From contig CAYJRR010000047.1 in assembly GCA_964372275.1 (NCBI GenBank), forward strand, positions 1 to 32,145: DNA of 32,145 bases, given 5' to 3'. Position 1 is the stretch's first letter, and the number at the start of each line of letters is the position of its first letter. Source of the stretch: CAYJRR01 sp964372275 [NCBI: uncultured bacterium]. GTDB taxonomy: Bacteria; CAYJRR01. Below are positions 23,318 through 31,406 of the stretch, piece by piece. Position numbers and translations under genes: made by a program. The notes beneath the pieces are model-generated. The model was given only the letters and a program-made list of their open reading frames with translations, searched no databases and was not told where the DNA came from.

Positions 23318-25985
23318 GTTCCAGGAGCCTCTCGGGATCGACGAACAGGGTCAGCCGGCCGCGCATCGGGGCCGATCCTCGCACGCCGGGCTGTTGCACC
23401 GACGCCGGGGCGAGATCGCCGGAGAAGTCGTCGGTGTCGAGCACGCGCGAGGCGAGGAATCCGGTCGGCGGTCTTCCCTCCGGCTGTCCCTTGGGCAACA
23501 GGAGCACCGCCGGTCCGGAGCGGGCGTCGATCGGCGTGAGCGGCAGGTGGTCGGAGAGCCGCGCCACGCGCACCGTCCCGCCGCTCCACTGCACGAACGG
23601 TTCCCCGCCCACGACCTCGATCTTCGCCAGGTCGATCTTCTGGATCCTCGCCAGCGAGGCGAGCGGGAAGGCGAGCTGTTCCTCCGCCGTGTGCGCGAAC
23701 AGAAGGACCGTCTCGCGCGGCTTGATCGCCGCAAGCGCTTCGGCGCGCGCCTGCCGCCGACGCTGCTCCTCGCCGCGCACCGTCGACGAGCGCAGCCCCG
23801 CGAGGACCGCGACTCCGGGGGCGTCGAGGATCATCGCCACCGCGCCGTCGCCCAGGATCGTCGCCCCGGCGTAGCAACGCGCCTCCTTGGCGTAGCCGGA
23901 GAGCGGCTTCACCACGATCTCCTGGTGGTCGTAGAGCTCGTCGACGATCAGCCCGAAGCGGTCGTCGCCGGCCTGCAGGGTGAGGACGTTCTGCGCGCGG
24001 ACGTTCCTCCGCCGGTCGTTCTTCACCCGCTCCGGCTCGATGCGCCGGTCGGCGATGTTCTTCCGGCGATCGACGCGGACCTCGCCGGTCGCCGGGTCGA
24101 CGTAGGGCCGCGCGAGCGAGAGGACGTCGGCCAGGCGGGTCAGCGGCAGCAGGTGATCGCGCAGGCGGAGCACCGGCGCCCCCTGGATCTTCTCGAACTT
24201 GTGGATCACCTCGGTGGCGCGCACGCGGATGATCTCGCGCAGACAGATCTGCGGCACGGCGAAGCGCTGTTCGCGGCTGCCAAGCTTCCCGTCCTTTCCG
24301 ACGAACGCGTCGCGGACGCCGACCACCAGCGCCGGAATGATCGCCAGCGTCAGCGGCAGCCGGAGCCGCACCGCCATCCCTTTTCCGAGCTCCGAGCGCA
24401 GCGTCACCGTCCCGCCGAGCCGCTCGACGTTGGTCGCCACCACGTCCATCCCCACTCCCCGGCCCGAGATCTGCGACACTTTCTCCGCCGTCGAGAAGCC
24501 CGGGGTGAAGATCAGCCGCAGGGTGTCGGTCTCGTCGAGCTTGGCGGCGTCGGCGGCGGTGAGCAGCCCCCGCTCGATCGCCTTCTTTCGCACCTTCTCC
24601 GGATCGATGCCGCGCCCGTCGTCCGAGACCTCGACGTGGACCTGCCCCCCCTCGTGGAAGGCGCGCACCGAGATCCGCCCGCGCTCCGGTTTTCCCGCCG
24701 CGCGGCGGACATCGGGGGTCTCGATCCCGTGGTCGGCGCTGTTGCGGAGGAGGTGGGTGATCGGATCGGAGAGCTGCTCCAGGATCGAGCGGTCGAGCTC
24801 CACCTCGTTGCCGGCGATCTCCAGCTCGATCTCCTTTCCGAGCTGGCGCGAGACGTCGCGGACCAGGCGCGGGAGCTTGGCGAACAGCTGCTCCATCGAC
24901 TGGATCCGCAGCCGGGTGATGCGGTCCTGCATCTCGGTGGTGACCAGGTCGAGCTTCTGCAGCACCCCTTGCAGCCCCGGCACCCCGCCGCGCCCGCCGA
25001 GGAGCGTCAGCGCCTGGTTGCGGCTCAACACCAGCTCCCCCGCCAGCTCCAGCAGGCGACCCAGCGGGCCGGTTCCGATGCGGACGAACTCGACCGGTCC
25101 CTTCGATCGGGCCTCGGCCGCGGGAAGCGGGCTCTGCGCGGGGGCGGGAGCGGCGCCGGGCGTGAGCGACTGCGCCTTGATCCGCGCCGGCGGCAGCGCC
25201 AGCGCGTCCCCGAGCAGGTCGGTCTCCAGCACCGTGAGGCAGGTGAGCTGGGTGCCGCCCGGCTCGTCGCGCCGCGAGAGCAGCTCGCCGATGCGTCCGA
25301 TCGTCGCCGCGAACTCGTCGGCGCTGCGGGTCGAGAGGTCGTCGCGCGTGAGCGAGACCGCGTAGAGGCGGAGGCCGTGGGCCTTCGCCCGTTTGACGAG
25401 GTCCGGCGGCAACGGCGCGCCGAAGGGGAGGGCCGGCGAGGGGAGTACGGGAGCGGGGCGTTGGGGGGATCCGAACCGACTCGGATCGGTAGCGGTTTCG
25501 GATCCGATCCGATCGGATCCGATCGGACCGGATACCGCTACCGACTCGGATCCGTCCGGACTCGCCGCGACTGCGGGTCGCGGTTTCCCGCCGTCCGCGG
25601 TCGCCCCCTCGGCCAACGCCGTCGCCCGCTGGATGTCGGCCTCGACGTCGATCGAGTCGCTGTTGGCGAGATCCTCGATCAGCGTGCTCAGGCGGTCGGC
25701 GCCGGCGAGGAGCAGGTCGATCAGCTCGGAGGTGATCGGAAGGGTCTTCTCCCGCACCCGTCCGAGCAGGTCCTCGAGCACGTGGCTCAGGCGCTTGACG
25801 TTCGAGAACTCGAAGAAGCTCGACGAGCCCTTGATGCTGTGAAGGGCGCGGAAGATCCGGTTCACCAGCTCCGGATCGGCCCCCTCCTTCTGCTTCTCCA
25901 ACGCCACCAGGTCGGGGACGAGGGTGAGCAGGTGCTCGCGCGATTCACTGATGAACTCCGCGAGCAGGTCGTCGTCGAAACCCAT
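23277..25985 (-). CDS. cheA: Chemotaxis histidine kinase CheA with extra C-terminal CheW-like domain
   Basis: A 902-residue kinase. The Hpt domain (1-105) has the phosphorylated His49 in ALHSIKGSS. A low-complexity linker (about 125-180), partly encoded by a DNA repeat, leads to a short P2-like domain and a second Pro/Ala linker. Then come the dimerisation helices (LAGELVLSRNQAL), the ATPase with N box (HLLRNSADHGIE), G1 (DDGRGID) and G2 (GRGVGMDVV), and a regulatory CheW-like domain (about 565-735). A further region of about 150 residues (about 755-902) looks like a second CheW-like domain (TVLLFAHTAEEQLAFPL, RVARLSDHLPL). It should pass phosphate to the two CheY proteins. The ATG at 25985 starts at the Hpt; a TATACT element lies 10 nt upstream and the Shine-Dalgarno is weak. 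First gene of the operon. Confidence 0.96.
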   Translation of the reverse strand: MGFDDDLLAEFISESREHLLTLVPDLVALEKQKEGADPELVNRIFRALHSIKGSSSFFEFSNVKRLSHVLEDLLGRVREKTLPITSELIDLLLAGADRLSTLIEDLANSDSIDVEADIQRATALAEGATADGGKPRPAVAASPDGSESVAVSGPIGSDRIGSETATDPSRFGSPQRPAPVLPSPALPFGAPLPPDLVKRAKAHGLRLYAVSLTRDDLSTRSADEFAATIGRIGELLSRRDEPGGTQLTCLTVLETDLLGDALALPPARIKAQSLTPGAAPAPAQSPLPAAEARSKGPVEFVRIGTGPLGRLLELAGELVLSRNQALTLLGGRGGVPGLQGVLQKLDLVTTEMQDRITRLRIQSMEQLFAKLPRLVRDVSRQLGKEIELEIAGNEVELDRSILEQLSDPITHLLRNSADHGIETPDVRRAAGKPERGRISVRAFHEGGQVHVEVSDDGRGIDPEKVRKKAIERGLLTAADAAKLDETDTLRLIFTPGFSTAEKVSQISGRGVGMDVVATNVERLGGTVTLRSELGKGMAVRLRLPLTLAIIPALVVGVRDAFVGKDGKLGSREQRFAVPQICLREIIRVRATEVIHKFEKIQGAPVLRLRDHLLPLTRLADVLSLARPYVDPATGEVRVDRRKNIADRRIEPERVKNDRRRNVRAQNVLTLQAGDDRFGLIVDELYDHQEIVVKPLSGYAKEARCYAGATILGDGAVAMILDAPGVAVLAGLRSSTVRGEEQRRRQARAEALAAIKPRETVLLFAHTAEEQLAFPLASLARIQKIDLAKIEVVGGEPFVQWSGGTVRVARLSDHLPLTPIDARSGPAVLLLPKGQPEGRPPTGFLASRVLDTDDFSGDLAPASVQQPGVRGSAPMRGRLTLFVDPERLLEHGAIRDLPHPRPA
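25476..25552. repeat. Inverted plus direct repeat inside the cheA linker
   Basis: Two 22-nt arms, 25488-25509 and 25521-25542, are inverted copies matching at 19 of 22 positions, separated by 11 nt rich in GATC and GGATCC. A perfect 12-nt direct repeat CCGACTCGGATC occurs at 25476-25487 and 25541-25552, next to the arms. The whole element is in frame and encodes the Ser/Gly/Asp-rich linker of CheA after the Hpt domain. It resembles a small palindromic repeat inserted into a tolerant linker, though slippage of GATCCG units could also produce it. Confidence 0.7.
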
Positions 25986-25995
25986 CGGCCCCGGC

Positions 25996-26001
25996 AGTAT
26001 A
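25996..26001 (-). promoter_or_regulatory. Possible -10 element (TATACT) for the che operon
   Basis: TATACT on the minus strand (5 of 6 to consensus) ends 10 nt before the cheA ATG, in the 21-nt gap after the preceding gene. No clear -35 box is present at 16-18 nt. Initiation here would give a transcript with almost no leader. Confidence 0.35.
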
Positions 26002-26006
26002 CGATG

Positions 26007-26450
26007 CTAGCCGACGGGGACCTCGCCGAGGTCGTAGTAGGCGGTGATCACCCCCAGGCTCGAGAACGACTCGGTCACGACGATCACCCGGCCGCGAAAC
26101 ACGTAGGCGTTGCCGGCGACCATGCCGATGCCCGTCTCCTGGATCTCTTCGGGCGTGAGTGGGAACGCGCGGAGCGCCGACGGATCGAACCCGGCCGGCC
26201 GCTTCACCTCGAGCGGTCCGCGCTCCGAGCCGAAGACCTGCCGAACCAACGCCCGGATTCCTTGCTCCCGAGCGTTCGCGTCCTGGAGCGCGATCGCGTT
26301 CGACAACGCCCGGATCGAAACGGAGCCCGGTTGGAACGCAGGGTCGTCGACGTCCCGCCGATCGCAGTCGGCGAGCGCGGTGCCGGAGGCGAAGAAGGAG
26401 CAGGCGGCGGCGAGCAGGAGCGGTCGGACGTTGGGTCGACGGATGCGCAT
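26007..26450 (-). CDS. Small exported protein of unknown function
   Basis: A 147-residue protein with a clear Sec signal peptide (basic start MRIRR, hydrophobic 10-24, cleavage after TALA). The mature part opens with DCDRRDVDD and ends in beta-strand-like segments (GNAYVFRGRVIVVTE, VITAYYDLGEV). The ATG at 26450 follows GGGAGAG at good spacing; a TTG extension upstream is not supported. It lies 20 nt before cheA on the same strand and could be co-transcribed with the che operon, which raises the possibility of a periplasmic accessory protein, but there is no direct evidence. I do not recognise the family. Confidence 0.78.
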   Translation of the reverse strand: MRIRRPNVRPLLLAAACSFFASGTALADCDRRDVDDPAFQPGSVSIRALSNAIALQDANAREQGIRALVRQVFGSERGPLEVKRPAGFDPSALRAFPLTPEEIQETGIGMVAGNAYVFRGRVIVVTESFSSLGVITAYYDLGEVPVG

Positions 26451-26680
26451 GTTTCTCTCCCGAATCGGTTGGGCGCCGGATGTGTCCGCGCGCCGCGCCG
26501 GAAGCACCCGCCGTGCCACCGGTGTCGCACGGTCGCTCGTCAACGCGCTACTACGCGATTCGCCGGCGGTTGCGCCGAGGATCGGTGGGCCTGAGTCAAC
26601 GGGCGGAGACGGGACCCGATCGATTCCGGATTACACGGGTGGAAGGGCCGTGAGTCTATCCTTCGCCTTCATCGCGTCCG

Positions 26681-28840
26681 TCACGGAACCTGGACGCCGC
26701 TGTCGTAGATGCGGAAGATCGGCCCCTGCTCGCGGGCCACGGCGATCACATAGCCCATGGCGTGCGCGCCGAGGTCGGCGGTGCAGGCGCCGGAAAACCG
26801 GCCGCCCGCGGCCGCGATCGCGCGGCGCACGACGGGCTGGCCGTCGGCGGTCCGGACGAGCTGGCCGGCGGCCGGATCGGCGAACTCGAAGATCTGGCAC
26901 GAGGCGTAGCCGGTCCCGTAGCCGACGGCGGGGTCGGATGGGAAGGCGAGATGCCCGTCGGGAGTCGCGCTGAGGAACAGCCTCGCGCCGGCGGTGAGCA
27001 GACTTGGCGCGTTGATGCGCCCGTTCACCGAACCCACCGCGCGCGCGTCGTCGTTCGACAGCAGGCGCGAGACATGGACCCACGACGCGCCGTGCGTCTC
27101 CGACCGGAGCAGGTCGATGCGGATCCCGGAATCGGCGGTCACGCAGCCGAGGGCGAGGTAGATCGAATCCCCCAGCACCGCCGCCCCCGGCTCGGTGACG
27201 GCGAGGCAGTCCTCCATCCCGAGGATCGCGTTCACGTTGGTCGGCGCGGTGCCGCCGCCCAGTGTCTGCGTGGTGCGCCGGAAGAAGTCCCAGTCGAGGA
27301 CGCGCGAGCCGGTCCAGGTCTGCTCGGGGGAGCGCGCGGTGAAGAGCGAGATCCACCCGAGGTGGTAGAAGATCTTCTCCCCCTCCTGGAAGTAGGTGTG
27401 GGTGAAGACCTTCCAGACCTTCGCCGGATCGGGATCGGTCGGGTCGTAGACGATCGACGAGACCTCGTGCGTCATCCGGCCGTCGCACGTCCTGCCGACG
27501 ACGCCGCCGCAGAGCGCCGGGTCTCCGTCGAGGTTGGTGATCGATGCGGGGGTGTTCGCGTTCACGTCCCGGACGTAGTGCCAGCTCGCGCCGCCGTCGA
27601 CCGAGGCGGCGAGCCGCGTGAGGACGTTCCCCGGGACGCTGGAGTAGGTCATCAGGCCGATCGGCGAGCCCGCCGGGTACCACAGGGCCGCGTCGAAGAT
27701 CCCATGCGTGCTCCCGGCATCGCCGGCGACGGTCACCTCCGGCGCGATGAGCGGATCGACCTCCCGCGGCGACGCGATCCGCACCGGACCGACCAGGCGG
27801 CCGTCGAGATGGATGCGGAACGCCCCACACCCGTCCCAGGTGAGCGAGAGCACGTGCGTTGCGTCCGCGTCCTGGGATGCGAGCGAGACCGTGCCCTGGT
27901 CGATCGAGCCGTCGCAGCGAGGATCGAACGACAACGTTCCCCCCGCCGACCCGGCCGTGGTGGCGACGGCGACGATCCTCCGCCCGTCGACCGTGACGTC
28001 CGCGGTGCCGGCCAGCGCGAGTCGGCCGGCAACCAGGGCCGACCCGGGCGCCCACGGCCCCGACGGCGTGTATCCCTGGGCGAGCCCGACGCGCTCGTGT
28101 ACGTCGTGGACGTCGCCGGTGATCGAGTCGGATAGATGGAGGTCGGACGATCTTGCGATCGTCATCCCGAAGGCCTGACCGGCGACCGTTCCGGCCCCAG
28201 CGTCCACCGATTCGGCCGTATGGAGGGCCAGCCGGGCGTCGTCCGCGTCGGCGCCGACCGTCAGGTTGGACTCGTACCGGAAAGCCAGCCCCGCCACCGC
28301 CGGATCGAGATCGCGGAGGACGACGAATCCGTCGAGGCCGACGGTCACCGATCCCTGCACGGAGAGACAACCGGCGTAGGTGATCGAGAGGGTGGTCGGT
28401 ATCCCGTCGCCGTCCGGATCGGCGGCGCCGCCGTCGACCGTCATCGATCCGCCGGCGGGACAGACGGCGCTCTCCGGCGCGAATCCGAGCAGGACCTCGC
28501 CGGCGCGGCGGCCGAGGTCGTCCACGGCCCTACGCAATCGGGACGGCACCGGCGCGGACGGTCGCGCCATCGACGGCGCGAAGGCGGCGCCCAGCGCGAC
28601 ACGGGGCTCCAGGTAGGCGAGATTGGAGAGCAGGCTGGCCGCGATCTCCTGCCCGACGAGATCGCCATCCGCCGCGTCGATCGACGGACGCAGGTCGGTG
28701 ATCCGCGGCTCGCCGCAGCCCGCGATCGCGCCCGACAGGACCAGCACGAGAAAGATCCGTCGCGCCCCGGCGCGCGTCGATCCCGGATGCGTCGCGTCGA
28801 TCCCTTCGCACGGCGGATGCTGCTCCCTCGACCGATTCAT
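26681..28840 (-). CDS. Large lipoprotein with sialidase/BNR-like repeats
   Basis: A 719-residue protein. A basic N terminus leads to the hydrophobic stretch IFLVLVLSGAIAGC, a lipobox with Cys42, so it is predicted to be lipid-anchored. The N-terminal half contains beta-rich segments and an Asp-rich turn (DPDGDGIPTT) of the calcium-binding type. The C-terminal half (about 390-719) has propeller features: Asp-box-like SVDGGASWHYV and SETHGASWVHV, repeated strand patterns, and GLMTYSS and GRINAPSLL. Paired cysteines suggest disulfides in an oxidising compartment. The ATG at 28840 has a G-run ribosome-binding site 6 nt upstream, lying in a strong hairpin. No catalytic sialidase triad could be confirmed. 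It may bind or process surface glycans; the other propeller lipoprotein at 3055-5478 is a distant parallel. Confidence 0.82.
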   Translation of the reverse strand: MNRSREQHPPCEGIDATHPGSTRAGARRIFLVLVLSGAIAGCGEPRITDLRPSIDAADGDLVGQEIAASLLSNLAYLEPRVALGAAFAPSMARPSAPVPSRLRRAVDDLGRRAGEVLLGFAPESAVCPAGGSMTVDGGAADPDGDGIPTTLSITYAGCLSVQGSVTVGLDGFVVLRDLDPAVAGLAFRYESNLTVGADADDARLALHTAESVDAGAGTVAGQAFGMTIARSSDLHLSDSITGDVHDVHERVGLAQGYTPSGPWAPGSALVAGRLALAGTADVTVDGRRIVAVATTAGSAGGTLSFDPRCDGSIDQGTVSLASQDADATHVLSLTWDGCGAFRIHLDGRLVGPVRIASPREVDPLIAPEVTVAGDAGSTHGIFDAALWYPAGSPIGLMTYSSVPGNVLTRLAASVDGGASWHYVRDVNANTPASITNLDGDPALCGGVVGRTCDGRMTHEVSSIVYDPTDPDPAKVWKVFTHTYFQEGEKIFYHLGWISLFTARSPEQTWTGSRVLDWDFFRRTTQTLGGGTAPTNVNAILGMEDCLAVTEPGAAVLGDSIYLALGCVTADSGIRIDLLRSETHGASWVHVSRLLSNDDARAVGSVNGRINAPSLLTAGARLFLSATPDGHLAFPSDPAVGYGTGYASCQIFEFADPAAGQLVRTADGQPVVRRAIAAAGGRFSGACTADLGAHAMGYVIAVAREQGPIFRIYDSGVQVP

Positions 28841-28884
28841 GGCGTGCCCCCCCTCGCACCGACGAAGGGGGCACGCGGCGTGCC
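28841..28884 (-). promoter_or_regulatory. Mutually exclusive hairpins covering the ribosome-binding site
   Basis: Reading the minus-strand transcript, three arms follow each other: GGCACGC (28884-28878), GCGTGCCCCC (28876-28867) and GGGGGCACGC (28851-28842). Arms two and three form a perfect 10-bp stem with a 15-nt loop that hides most of the G-run Shine-Dalgarno (28853-28847) and ends 1 nt before the ATG. Arms one and two can instead form a compact 6-bp hairpin with a 3-nt loop that would free it. This is the layout of a translational switch; no ligand or known riboswitch class is evident. Confidence 0.55.
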
Positions 28885-28982
28885 ACGGGCGCCTCGATGA
28901 TTTCTCGAGCGAATTCAACGCGCCCGAGGCCCGAGACGGGCCGCGGATCCGGGGGATCGCCACCCCCGCTGCACGAAATGCT

Positions 28983-31256
28983 TCAGCCGTTCGGACGGGT
29001 TTCCTGGAGCGAGACCCGCACCGGGATCCCCGACGAGCCGGCCCGGTAGCTCTTGATCTTCTCGGTGATCACGCCGACGAACGCCGGGTCGTCGGGCATC
29101 AGGATCTCTTCGTCGAACTCGGTGAACGTCTCCCGCATCTTGGCGTAGGTCATCCGCTCGTCGATCGCGCGGACGATCTGGAAGCTGTGCTCTCCGTCCG
29201 CCATCCCGTACCAGAACCCCGGCCAGAAGTGCGCCATCTTGTCGGTCGGGAGGTACTTCACCTTCCTGTTCCGGATCCCGTCCATCTCGAACGCGGTCTT
29301 CCCGTCGCTCCAGCAGGAGAGGTTCCCCACGAACAGGTGCGAATCGCCACGCGCCGCCATCACGTCGAAGAAACGGGCGTAGTCGACCGTTTCGAAGCCG
29401 TCGGGGCCGCCGTGCCGCCCCTCGCCGTCCTTGTTCCCGAGGACGGTGATGCGGTGCGGCTTGCCGTCGTCGGTCCGCTTCTCCAGGACGATCTCGTCGC
29501 CCGTCTTGTTGGCGCGGAACATCCCCGCGTCGTATGCGTATCCGTTGGCGTGCGCGTGCTTGATGAAGTAGTCGATCACCGGCTTCCCGTCGGCCCGCTT
29601 CTGGCCGAGCACCTCGAAGAACCGATCGCGGATCGACACGCCGCTCCTCCGGGAGACCTCACGGAAGCCCATCGACTTGAGCGCCCGGACCACGGTGTCG
29701 GCGTCCCGGGTGTGGTAGCCGCTCACCATCAGGCCGTCGACCTTTCCGTCGGCGTAGATGTCGGCGTGGGGGGGCGCCGCGTCACGGGTGACGAAGTCGA
29801 TCGCTTCGTCGGAGGTCGCCGGCCGCGGAGGAAGCGACAGGCGCACCTTGCGGATCCGGTCGCCGCACGTGAGGGTCACGTCGTAGCTGCGGTTCTTGTT
29901 CGGATCGGTGGTCGACGTCTCGCGGAACACCAGCTCCGAGATCGGGAAGCTCTCGTCGGTCTTGAAGCTGTCGGGCCAGTAGATCCCGCGCCGATCCCAG
30001 TCGTGGTCGGTGAGGATCTCGCCGGTGGTGCCGTCGGCCTTCACGTGACGGACCGAGTCGAGCACGCATTTGCCGGGGAAGACGACGCGCAGGTTGGCGT
30101 TGGAGTCGAAACGCGAGCCGGCGAGCCCCATCGCCTCTCCGGTCGCTTCGGTCGACGCGGGCGCCGGCGGAAGCCCGAGCTTCTGGCGGACGGCGCCGTT
30201 GACCAGCCGCGCCAGCTCGCGCGCCATCTCCGGCGGGACCTCCCGCACCTTGTCGTCGCCGGCGAAGTAGGTCTTCTTGACGTACGTCGACATCGCGGCG
30301 CCGGTCAGCTCCGTGCCGAACGCCTGTTCGGCCCGCGACCAGACGTTGAACGAGCCCTTGATCGCGTCGACGGCCGCGTCCAGCTTCTGCAGCTCCTTCG
30401 GTCCGTTCCCCAGCAGGTGCATCGCCCATCCCAGCGCCAGCCCGTCGGCGAGCGCATCGTCGTTCGCCGCCGCGGCGTCGCAGGCCTCGGTGTGGAAGCC
30501 GGCGGCGCCCGAAAGCCGGATCGGGCGGTTCGCGGCGAAGGTCCGGAGCAGCTCGGCCGGGACCGGATCCGCGGAGGGCGTCTGGATACGGGCGAAGAGG
30601 TCGTTGAGCAGCTTCCGCCGCGGGTCGTCCTCGCCGGCGCCGGAGAGCCGCTCGAACCGCTCGATGCGCGTCTTCGCCGGCGAGAGCGCGTAGTCGGAGC
30701 CCGCCTTCAGGTAGTCGCGGGCGGCGTCGAGCAGGGCGCCGACCGCCTCGGCGTAGGCCGCCTCCTTCTTGTACCAGCCGGGTAGCTTCTCGGCGGCGAG
30801 TCCGTCCCCCCAGCTCGAGGTGATCGTTTCGCGATAGGCGCGGAGATCGGCGTCGACCTTCACGCCGTGGATGGTGAGGTCGTCGCCCCATCCGCTCGAC
30901 GGGCCGGCGAGCCAGGCGTGCAGGTAGGACTGGGTCAGAACCGACTCGCGCGCCAGCGCCGCCTGCCCGCAGTCCTTGGCGACGGCGCCGAAGTCGCGCG
31001 CCAGCTGCTCCTCGGCGGCGCGCGTCGCGGGCGACGACGGGTCGGAGCAAAGGCGGGTTCCGAGCGCCTGGATCCGGGTCTCGACCTCGATCACCCGGGC
31101 GACGCAGAGGTCGTCGCTGGAGATCGCGAAGCCGTTGCCGATCGTGCCCGGCGCGCACTCCTCCGCGGCCGGCTGCGCCAGGGCGGCGGGGGCGAGGAGC
31201 GCCGCCGCGACCGCAAGGCCAAGTCCAGGGAACGACAGACGAAGACGAGCGCGCAC
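28983..31256 (-). CDS. Large secreted protein of unknown function
   Basis: A 757-residue protein with a Sec signal peptide (basic MRARLRL, then a Leu/Ala-rich stretch, AALA-QP). The GTG at 31256 has GGAGGG 8 nt upstream; a longer frame to 31391 lacks support. The N-terminal half is helical with Trp/Asp-rich loops and scattered cysteines; the middle has a beta-rich domain (about 380-490). The C-terminal part (about 500-757) begins with strands reading VDGLMVSGYHTRD (His515) and later LFVGNLSCWSDG (Cys648). Hydrophobic strands ending in a His and then a Cys recall caspase-like clan CD peptidases, but the 133-residue spacing and the flanks are not a clear match, so I leave it unassigned. It stands alone between acsA and the lipoprotein gene. 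Confidence 0.8.
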   Translation of the reverse strand: MRARLRLSFPGLGLAVAAALLAPAALAQPAAEECAPGTIGNGFAISSDDLCVARVIEVETRIQALGTRLCSDPSSPATRAAEEQLARDFGAVAKDCGQAALARESVLTQSYLHAWLAGPSSGWGDDLTIHGVKVDADLRAYRETITSSWGDGLAAEKLPGWYKKEAAYAEAVGALLDAARDYLKAGSDYALSPAKTRIERFERLSGAGEDDPRRKLLNDLFARIQTPSADPVPAELLRTFAANRPIRLSGAAGFHTEACDAAAANDDALADGLALGWAMHLLGNGPKELQKLDAAVDAIKGSFNVWSRAEQAFGTELTGAAMSTYVKKTYFAGDDKVREVPPEMARELARLVNGAVRQKLGLPPAPASTEATGEAMGLAGSRFDSNANLRVVFPGKCVLDSVRHVKADGTTGEILTDHDWDRRGIYWPDSFKTDESFPISELVFRETSTTDPNKNRSYDVTLTCGDRIRKVRLSLPPRPATSDEAIDFVTRDAAPPHADIYADGKVDGLMVSGYHTRDADTVVRALKSMGFREVSRRSGVSIRDRFFEVLGQKRADGKPVIDYFIKHAHANGYAYDAGMFRANKTGDEIVLEKRTDDGKPHRITVLGNKDGEGRHGGPDGFETVDYARFFDVMAARGDSHLFVGNLSCWSDGKTAFEMDGIRNRKVKYLPTDKMAHFWPGFWYGMADGEHSFQIVRAIDERMTYAKMRETFTEFDEEILMPDDPAFVGVITEKIKSYRAGSSGIPVRVSLQETRPNG

Positions 31257-31334
31257 CGGTCGGGCCCTCCAGGGGCGCCCCGAACGAGCAATCGACGTGC
31301 CGCACCTATCGGTCCGGAATTGCGGGGGATCGCA

Positions 31335-31375
31335 CCCACGTGGGGCGGCGATTTCCCGCTCCGCCGGGAGATCGC
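31335..31375. terminator. Hairpin and palindrome downstream of acsA
   Basis: GCGATTTCCCG (31348-31358) and CGGGAGATCGC (31365-31375) form an 11-bp inverted repeat with a single mismatch and a 6-nt loop, 32 nt after the acsA stop. A perfect 10-bp palindrome CCCACGTGGG (31335-31344) follows. No T-run is present. The hairpin may end acsA transcription; the palindrome could be an operator for the next gene, whose start is 79 nt away. Confidence 0.4.
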
Positions 31376-31406
31376 TGCCGCGGTGCGCCACGCCGGTCCG
31401 ACGCGC

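Noticed and set aside
23292-26594. 1100-codon plus-strand frame opposite cheA
   Set aside because: Antisense of a fully intact CheA; the product is rich in Arg, His and Gln with no recognisable fold.
26451-26680. A gene or RNA in the 230-nt gap between the small exported protein and the lipoprotein gene
   Set aside because: No frame with a ribosome-binding site and no T-run terminator; only a weak TTGACG at 26538-26543 on the minus strand without a matching -10, and a 5-bp stem at 26634-26652.
29782-31305. Minus-strand frame overlapping the secreted protein in another phase
   Set aside because: Arg-rich shadow; the other phase carries the signal peptide, the ribosome-binding site and the longer frame.
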